Of a DNA stretch of 14,670 bases, positions 6,056 through 14,300 are shown piece after piece; within the stretch, counting starts at the first letter, position 1; the number at the start of each line of letters is the position of its first letter. The stretch covers positions 17,126-31,795 of the forward strand of contig DERU01000242.1 of the NCBI GenBank assembly GCA_002361095.1, in the 5' to 3' direction. Position numbers and translations under genes: made by a program. This stretch comes from Lachnospiraceae bacterium UBA3332. GTDB lineage: Bacteria; Bacillota; Clostridia; Lachnospirales; Lachnospiraceae. The notes beneath the pieces are model-generated. The model did no database searches. It worked only from the letters and a program-made list of their open reading frames with translations, and was not told the origin of the DNA.

Positions 6056-6101
6056 GCGCATAAGCAGAACCTTTCGGGTTTTCTTATGCGCAGGAGGGAG
6101 G
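6056..6101 (+). promoter_or_regulatory. leader hairpin and strong ribosome binding site of topB
   Basis: GCGCATAAG-C-AGAACC (6056-6071) pairs with GGTTTT-CTTATGCGC (6077-6091) over 15 base pairs with one bulged C and a five-base loop. There is no T-run after it. Instead the ribosome binding site AGGAGGGAGG (6092-6101) begins at the very next base, four bases before ATG 6106. A hairpin stacked directly on the ribosome binding site suggests control of translation or of mRNA end stability. I see no convincing promoter between the terminator at 6023-6053 and topB. Confidence 0.6.
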
Positions 6102-6105
6102 ATGT

Positions 6106-8244
6106 ATGTATCTTGTGATCGGTGAAAAGCCAAGCGTCGCGAAAGCGCTTGCCAAAGTATTGAAAGCGGAAAAGAAAGAGGACGGGCATTTCGCGGGAGA
6201 AGACTGCCTTGTGAGCTGGTGTTTCGGGCACTTGGCAGAGTACGCACCGCCGGAAACCTATGACGAACGGTACGGGAAGTGGGATTTTGACGATCTTCCC
6301 ATTATTCCAAAAAATTGGGAGCTTTTGGTGGCAAAGGATAAAAAAGGGCAGCTCTCCGTCCTTACCAAGCTACTAAACAGAAGAGACATGACCCATGTGG
6401 TCAATGCCTGTGACGCGGGCAGGGAAGGGGAGCTGATTTTCAAGCGGGTGTATGACTTATCCGGCAGTACCCTCCCGGTAAAGCGGCTGTGGACCAGTTC
6501 CATGGAGGAAGGGGCCATCCGGGAAGGGTTTGCCAATCTAAAGGATGGCAGCGCCTATGAAAACCTCTGTGAAGCCGCCGTATGCAGGGCGAAAGCGGAC
6601 TGGCTCATCGGCATGAACGCAACCAGGGCTTTTACCACAAAATACTATAAACGCCTTACCGTGGGGCGCGTCCAGACACCTACCCTTGCCATGCTGGTAG
6701 AACGGCAGGAAGCCATCGACGGATTTGCGAAAGAAGCCTATTACAAAGTGGCGGTTCATGGGAATGGGATTTGTGCGGTATCAGAAAATATCAAAGAGGA
6801 AACGGACGGCATTTCCATAGTAGAGCAATGCCAGGGAAAACCCGCGGTGGTTTCTGCCATAGAAAAAAATAGGAAGAAAAGCAAGCCACCGAAGCTTTAT
6901 GACCTTACCACGCTCCAGAGGGAGGCAAACCGCATCTTCGGCTATACGGCCCAGGAGACACTGCGGGAACTGCAGGCATTATATGAAGCGAAGCTTGTCA
7001 CCTATCCCCGGACAGACAGCAAATACATTACGGCAGACATGGAGCGGACTGTCATGGGGCTTCTGGAATTATTACCGGAGATGCTGCCCTTTTTACAGGC
7101 GGGGCCTGTAGGGGGAGACGTCGGGCGTATCATTGACAACGACAAAGTTTCTGACCATCATGCCCTCCTGCCTACGAAAGAGGCCGTGAACAAGGATTTG
7201 GGAAAACTGCCTGAAAAGCAGCGCCATATTTTTTATCTGGTCGGACAGCGGCTGGCACAGGCGGTATCGGAGGAATGTATTTATGAGGAGACGGCGCTTA
7301 GCCTGTGCTGTGAGGGGCATACGTTTTTTGCCAAAGGGAAAACCCTGGTCCAGCCCGGCTACAAGGGGATGGAAGACCGTTTCCGCCGCTATGTACAGAA
7401 AGAAAAACCGGCAGGCCGGGAGAAAGCGGGGGAGGGGGATGCTGCGGAGGATATAGTTTCCCTTCCGGATGGGTTGTGCGAGGGGATGGAGATACCAAAA
7501 GTTACGGCACAAAGCAGCAGGCACTTTACATCGCCGCCGAAAGCATATACCGAGGACACTTTGCTTGCGGCCATGGAGCGGGCGGGCAGCCAGGCGTTTG
7601 AAGAGGGTACCGAGAAAAAAGGGCTTGGCACACCGGCCACCAGGGCGTCCATCATAGAAAAACTGGTTTCCTCCGGGTATGCGGAGCGGAGCGGGAAGCA
7701 GATCCTCCCTACGGCGGACGGGAAAGAATTAATTGCCGTCCTCCCTGACTATATAAAGTCAGCCGCCATGACAGCGGAGTGGGAGAACAAACTGCTTTTG
7801 ATGGAGAAAGGGCAGATGGACGGCGGTGCTTTCCTGAGAGGGATCACCGGCCTGGTGGAACAGGTGTTGGAAGAATGCAGCGCCATATCAGAGGACGAAC
7901 AGTACCGTTTCCATACAAGGGAAAGCGTCGGTATCTGCCCGGTATGTGGGAATCCGGTCTATGAAGGGAAAAAGAACTTTTACTGCGGGAGCCGGGAGTG
8001 TTCCTTCTCTTTATGGAAAGAGAACCGTTATTTTGCCGGTATGAAAAAAACAGTGGATAAGAAGATGGCGGTGGATCTGTTAAAGAATGGACGCACCCAT
8101 GTGGAGGATTTGTATTCGCAGAAAAAGGGAGAGACTTTTGCGGCAGATGTATTGATGAAGACAGAGGACGGACGTGCCAGTTTCAGCCTGGAATTTCCCA
8201 AGAAAAAGGGCGGGGGAAAATCCGGAAGGGGCACAGGTAAATAA
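6106..8244 (+). CDS. topB: DNA topoisomerase III (type IA), ICE-encoded
   Basis: A 712-residue type IA topoisomerase. The N-terminal Toprim domain has the start YLVIGEKPSVAKALAKVL (E7) and NACDAGREGELIF with D103, E107 and E109 around the metal site. The catalytic tyrosine is Y300 in VTYPRTDSKY. IEKLVSSGYAERSGKQILPT is a typical later family segment. Near the end a zinc-ribbon-like unit has C611, C614, C627 and C632, followed by the FAGMKKTVDKKMAVDLL repeat found in mobile element copies. The enzyme passes single DNA strands through a transient 5'-phosphotyrosine break; on ICEs it probably removes supercoils or untangles DNA during transfer and replication. The ATG at 6106 follows AGGAGGGAGG; an ATG at 6102 is out of frame. 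The length is normal for ICE-borne TopB. Confidence 0.95.
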   Translation: MYLVIGEKPSVAKALAKVLKAEKKEDGHFAGEDCLVSWCFGHLAEYAPPETYDERYGKWDFDDLPIIPKNWELLVAKDKKGQLSVLTKLLNRRDMTHVVNACDAGREGELIFKRVYDLSGSTLPVKRLWTSSMEEGAIREGFANLKDGSAYENLCEAAVCRAKADWLIGMNATRAFTTKYYKRLTVGRVQTPTLAMLVERQEAIDGFAKEAYYKVAVHGNGICAVSENIKEETDGISIVEQCQGKPAVVSAIEKNRKKSKPPKLYDLTTLQREANRIFGYTAQETLRELQALYEAKLVTYPRTDSKYITADMERTVMGLLELLPEMLPFLQAGPVGGDVGRIIDNDKVSDHHALLPTKEAVNKDLGKLPEKQRHIFYLVGQRLAQAVSEECIYEETALSLCCEGHTFFAKGKTLVQPGYKGMEDRFRRYVQKEKPAGREKAGEGDAAEDIVSLPDGLCEGMEIPKVTAQSSRHFTSPPKAYTEDTLLAAMERAGSQAFEEGTEKKGLGTPATRASIIEKLVSSGYAERSGKQILPTADGKELIAVLPDYIKSAAMTAEWENKLLLMEKGQMDGGAFLRGITGLVEQVLEECSAISEDEQYRFHTRESVGICPVCGNPVYEGKKNFYCGSRECSFSLWKENRYFAGMKKTVDKKMAVDLLKNGRTHVEDLYSQKKGETFAADVLMKTEDGRASFSLEFPKKKGGGKSGRGTGK

Positions 8245-8252
8245 TAAACCAG

Positions 8253-8326
8253 AAAAAAATCCTGTTTCCGGCAGAACCTTTCTTCTCTGACGGAAACAGG
8301 ATTGGTGGCAGCAGGGAGGGAGTTAC
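8253..8326. promoter_or_regulatory. 13-bp hairpin leader of the giant gene; also a perfect minus-strand terminator
   Basis: AATCCTGTTTCCG (8258-8270) and CGGAAACAGGATT (8291-8303) are perfect inverted repeats. The 20-base loop holds a further CAGA/TCTG pairing and the motif GCAGAACCTTTC (8271-8282), also present in the topB leader hairpin (6064-6075). On the plus strand no Ts follow; GGGAGGGAG (8313-8321) is the ribosome binding site for ATG 8327. On the minus strand the stem is followed by at least seven Ts (complement of 8253-8259), making a classic intrinsic terminator for antisense transcription coming from the giant gene. Confidence 0.6.
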
Positions 8327-11300
8327 ATGGCAAAGTTACGAGAAATCCGTGAACTTGCGGAAGAGAAAGCAGAGGAGGTTACCGCATCCCCCAGGGACTG
8401 GATGAAGTATCTGGATACGGCGGCGAAGCTGTACCGCTATTCTTTTTCCGATACGCTCCTAATCCACGCCCAGCGCCCGGATGCAACTGCCTGTGCGTCC
8501 CTTGAGCTGTGGAACGGGAGGATGAACCGGTGGGTAAACCGCGGGGCAAAGGGTATCGCGCTGATTGAAGATACCGGACCAAGGCGGAGGCTTAGGTATG
8601 TATTTGACATATCCGACACCCATACGGTGCGCGGCGGCAGGACGCCGAACCTGTGGCGCATGGAGGATGTGCAGGAGGAAGCTGTGCTTGCCCGCCTGGC
8701 AGACACCTATGGGTTACCGGCAGGCGACGCTCCAAACCTTCCCGCCGCCTTATCTGTGGTTGCAAGCCAGATGGCGGATGAAAAGCTGGACGGAGCCATG
8801 GACGGCCTTTTACAGGAAAAGGAAGGGACGTTTTTAGAAGGCCTGGACGAGGATACGGTGCGCATAGAGTTTAGGAAGCTTCTGGTAAACAGCGTTTTTT
8901 ATATGCTTTCCGTGCGCTGTGGGATTGACCCGATGGAACATCTGGAGGAAGAAGATTTTTCAGGGATCACCGACTACCATGCGCTGCCCGTGCTGACTTT
9001 TCTTGGGAATGCCGCAAGCCGGACTGCAGGGCCCGTGCTTATGGATATCGGACGGACGGTGCGCGGAATTTTAATTGAAAAATACCGGGAAACGGTTGCA
9101 AAAGAGAAAAGGATCAGTTATAATAAATTTAGCACTTTAAAGCGCGAAAGCAAGGGCGCAGAGAGGACAGAGGGCACAGAAAGGGGAGGAGAAAATGGAA
9201 CTGACTTACCACCGGAAAGGGGATTACCTGTTCCCGAACCTGACCTTGGAGGAACCGGAAGTGGTGATCGGGAAGTACGGGATGCTGCGCCGGACATACC
9301 TGAAGGAGAACAAGAACGGATGGTACCAGAGCATGATGCTGTCGGGGAAACTGGACAGGCATCTTCTGGAGACCGAGAAAGCGGCCACGGAGAGACTGGA
9401 AGTGCTGATGAAAGGGCTGCTTCGGACATACCCGGCACCGGACAAGGAGAAAGACCCGATGGCGTGGACGGCGCATATGAACGGGCTGACGGCGATGGCG
9501 GAGGAGAGCATCTTACAGGAATTGGTGTACAGCTAATTGAGGAAAAAACCGAACAGGATTTGAGCAAAGCAGAGGAAGAAACCGCCTCTGCTTTATCTTT
9601 GCCAGCCCTCCCCACCGTGGAACAGCAGAAACGGGAAATAGAACAGCGCATGCAGGCATTGTATGCCGGGGAGATTGCGATTCCCGCCGATGTGGTGGAT
9701 GAGGTGCTCCGGGGCGGCGGCAATAAGGACAAAAGCCATCTCCGTATCATCTACAATTTTATGATAGACCAAACCCCGGAAGAATACACGGAATTTGTCC
9801 GCAAAGAGTACAAAAAAGGCGGCATCGGCCTTACGATTCATGGCACGGACTATGCCGTCTGGTATGACGAGTTAGGGATGCAGATCGCCGCCGGGCATAC
9901 GGTAAATGGCCAGACTCTTGATAAAGCTTTTCTCTCCTGGGAGGATGTGAGCGGGCGCATCCTCCAGTTGTTAAAACAAGGGGAGTATGCACCCCAGGCC
10001 GTACTTGACGCGGCGCGGGAGAATGCTTTGAAGGAGCATGCCGGGGTACTGGTATCCATGGAACGGGATATGGCAGAGGGCGTTGCAGAGATTGTATTTG
10101 AAGATGCAGAAATCTTTGATATCGATTATCCTAAAACGGTGGAAAGAGTAAGGGAACGGATTGCCCAGCCTGCCTATCTGTCGGAACTGGTTGAGCGGCT
10201 GGAGGGGTTAGCCGAAGCCTATGGGGAAGACCCGGGGATTATGCGCTTTAAGCTATATAACCCGCCGAGGGTACTGGCGCAGTTTCAGAAATTTGCTAAA
10301 GAAGCCGTGCCTTTCCAGGCGAGGGAAGGCTTTGCATGGGAGACACACCCGGTTTTTATTACGGAAGATGAGATAGATGCCTTTTTACAGGGCGGCGGTG
10401 TTTACGCTGACGGGCGGCTGTCAATCTATTCATTTTTTATCCAGGATAAGACAGGGAAAGAAAAGGCAGATTTTATCAAGAATAGCTATGGAACCGGCGG
10501 GTGCAGCCATGCGCTTTCCGGTGCGGACAATTCGGATGCATCGTATGACGGGAAAGGGTTACGCCTGCGGAGGGGAGGCTACACCCATCCGGATGCGGAA
10601 ATTTTGATCAAATGGCCAAAAGTGGCAGAACGGATAGAACGGTTAATCCAAAATGAAAATTACTTAAAAGCCGCGGATTATTCCCGGATGCCTGATTATG
10701 AGCGGGAGGTTATGGCAGGACGTGTCGTCACCTTTTACAGCCGCCTCCCCATCCACATCATGCGGCCCTGGGAGGGGAACCCGGATATTTTTACCCACCG
10801 GGACGATGTGGTGGGCCTGCTTCGCCATCCGGAGGGAAGGGAAAGGCTGCTTTCGCGTATGGATGAAATTATTGCCGAAATGCCCCTGGATTTTGAGAAT
10901 TATGAAATGAGGGTGGAGATCCTCGCAGACCTGCACGGATATGTGGAGGGGACATACACCATATTTCCAGAAAAGAAAAAAGAAGAAGTACAGATTGAAG
11001 ACGGCAGACAATTATCTATCTTTGATTTTATGAATATTTCTGCACCACCGGAGCCGCAGGAGCCAAAAAAAGAGAAAGGAAAAGAAATAGGACTGGCAGA
11101 AACCCGGGAGACATTGCGGGATGACGGGGCAGAGAAAAAAGCAGGGACGGGGACGGTACACGATGCCGGAACAGGGAAAGAACCGGAGACGGCACAGGAG
11201 ACTGAAGCAGAGAAAAAAACGGAAACCGGAAAATCCATAGAGACCCCCAAAGAACCAGAGCCGGAACCACTGCAGGAGGAAATGGAACCAGAGGAAGCAC

Positions 11301-14300
11301 TTCTGATCGAAAACAGGCTGTTTCTTGCGATGGAGGAAGCGGACGTATATCTGGAAGATTTTTCACCGGAGCAGGTGGATGTGATTTATGAAGCGGCAGA
11401 AAAAGGCCTGAACCTTGTGCCGATGCTGAACCCGGATTTTCCACCGGAACAAATGCAGTTGATCGTTGATATAAACGAACAGATGGCGGCAGACGGGAAG
11501 ACGGCATTGGAGGAGGAAATTACCCCGCTTACAAGCCATGTGATGAATCCGGAAGAGATCAATAACATCCGCAGGGAACGGTTACTTCCTTTGGAGCCTG
11601 GTGCTTTAGAAACCCCGGATAGGATGGGACAGGCGGGGATTTTTCCACAAACAGGGGACCAGACAGGACAAAAACCCGTAACAGGTGGGCAGGAGAGAAC
11701 CAACTTCCGTATCACTGACGATGATTTAGGTGCAGGCGGGCCAAAACAGAAATTCCGCGCCAACATGGATGCCATTTATCTGTTAAAGGAGCTGGAAGCG
11801 CAAAACCGCCTTGCCACGAAGGAAGAACAGGAAATTTTGTCACGTTTCGCCGGATGGGGCGGCATCCCGAAAGCATTTGAGGAAAAAGACCAGGCGTGGG
11901 CTGCAGAATATGCCGAGCTGAAACAGGCATTATCACCGGAGGAATACAAAGAGGCGCGGGCCTCCACGCTAAATGCGTTTTATACGCCCCCGGTTGTCAT
12001 AAAAGCCATGTATGAAGCATTGGGAAATATGGGGTTAAAGGAGGGGAATGTATTGGAACCCTCCTGCGCCACCGGCAATTTCATGGGGCTGGTGCCTGAT
12101 ACGATGGACGGGTTAAAAATGTACGGCGTGGAGCTTGACCCTGTCTCCGGAAAGATCGCCAAGCAGCTCTACCAGAGAAACCACATCTCCATACAGGGAT
12201 TTGAAACGGCAGACTTCTCGGACAGCATTTTTGACTGCGTGGTCGGGAACGTGCCCTTTGGCGCATACAAAGTGGCAGACAAAAGGTATGACCGCCATAA
12301 CTTTATGATCCACGATTATTTTATCGCAAAATCCCTCGACCTGGTGCGTCCCGGCGGGGTGGTCGCCGTGGTGACATCAAGCGGCACCATGGATAAACAA
12401 AATTCAAGCGTGAGGCAGTATATCGCAAACCGCGCAGACCTCCTTGGCGCGGTCCGCCTCCCCGAAAATGCGTTTAAAAGAAATGCCGGGACGGACGTGG
12501 TGGCGGATATTCTATTTTTCCAGAAACGCGACCGGGCATCCTTAGAGCAGCCGGAATGGGTGGGGCTTTTGACGACAGAGGAAGGATATACTGTTAATGC
12601 CTATTTTGCCACACACCCGGAGATGGTGCTTGGGACATTCGCCATGGAAAGCACGCAGTTTGGGAAACAGGAAGTGACGGTAAAGCCTATAGAAGGGGCG
12701 GCTCTCTCCGAACAGTTAAAAAAAGCGGTGGGCCATATCCATGGGACCATTACGGAGATTGCATTCGCGGATGAAGAATTAGAGGAGACACCAAGCTATA
12801 TCCCGGCAGACCCGTCCGTAAAGAATTTTAGTTTCACTAATGTAGACGGGAAAGTATATTACCGGGAAAACTCACGGATGAACCTGATGGAGCTGCCAAA
12901 AACAACAACGGAGCGCGTGCTGGGCATGATTGAACTTCGGAACCTGACGCAGACACTTTTGCAGTGCCAGATGGAGGACGGGAGCGATGCGGACGTCGCC
13001 GCATTGCAGCGGGAATTGAACAGGCGGTATGACAGTTATACGGCAAAATACGGCCTGATCAGCAGCACGGCCAACAGGCGCGCTTTTTCCCAGGACAGCA
13101 GCTACTGTCTGCTTGCGTCATTGGAATTTCTGGACGAAGAGGGGAAGCTGAAAAGGAAAGCCGATATTTTCACCAAACGTACCATCCGGAAAGCAGTGCC
13201 GGTGACAAGCGTTGATACGGCCAGTGAAGCCCTCGCCGTTTCCATCGGGGAGCGGGCAAAGGTGGACGTGCCCTTTATGGCAGAGCTTTCAGGAAAGACG
13301 GAAGAGGAAGTGACTGAGGAACTGGCGGGAGTAATCTTTAAGAATCCGCTGACAGAGGGCTGGGAGGCGGCAGACGAATATTTATCCGGCAACGTCCGGG
13401 AGAAATTAGCTGTTGCAAAGCAGTCTGCAGAAAACCATCCGGAATACAAAATAAATGTGCAGGCGCTGGAACGTGTACAGCCGAAGGACCTGGAAGCTTC
13501 CGAAATCGAAGTACGCCTTGGCGCCACCTGGATAGAACCAGCCTATATCACGGAATTTATGGGGGAGCTTTTCCAGACACCGAAGCAGTATTTGGGAAAA
13601 CAGATAGAAGTAAAGTATGCAAAGATCAACGGGGAGTGGAATGTCTCCGGGAAAAGTGTGGATTCCGGCGGGAACGCACTGGTCAATGCTACCTACGGGA
13701 CACAGAGGGTAAATGCCTACCGCTTATTGGAGGATGCGCTGAACCTGCGTGACACAAAAATTTACGATATGATTGAAGAAGATGGCAGGGAGAGGCGCGT
13801 CCTGAATAAAAAGGAGACCATGATCGCCCAGCAGAAGCAGGAGATGATCAAGGAAGCCTTTAAGGAATGGATCTTCCGGGATATGGACAGGCGGGAGACA
13901 TTGTGCAGGAAATATAATGACCTGTTCAACAGCATCCGCCCGCGGGAATACGACGGCAGCCATATCCGGTTTGTGGGCATGACACCGGAGATTACCCTGA
14001 TGCAGCACCAGAAAAACGCGGTGGCGCACATTTTATATGGAAACAACACACTCCTTGCGCACTGCGTGGGGGCCGGAAAAACTTTCCAGATGATTGCGGC
14101 GGGCATGGAAAGCAGGCGGCTTGGCCTGTCACAGAAAAACCTCTATGTAGTGCCAAACCATCTGACGGAGCAGTGGGGCAGCGATTTTTTGCGCCTGTAT
14201 CCGGGGGCGAATGTGCTGGTGGCAACAAAGAAAGACTTTGAACCGGCAAACCGCAAGAAATTCTGCGCCCGCATCGCCACCGGCGACTATGACGGCATCA

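Noticed and set aside
9593..9841. Minus-strand frame beside tnpV as a possible second nested gene
   Set aside because: It is antisense to the conserved first repeat module of the giant protein, has no ribosome binding site I can see and no family resemblance.
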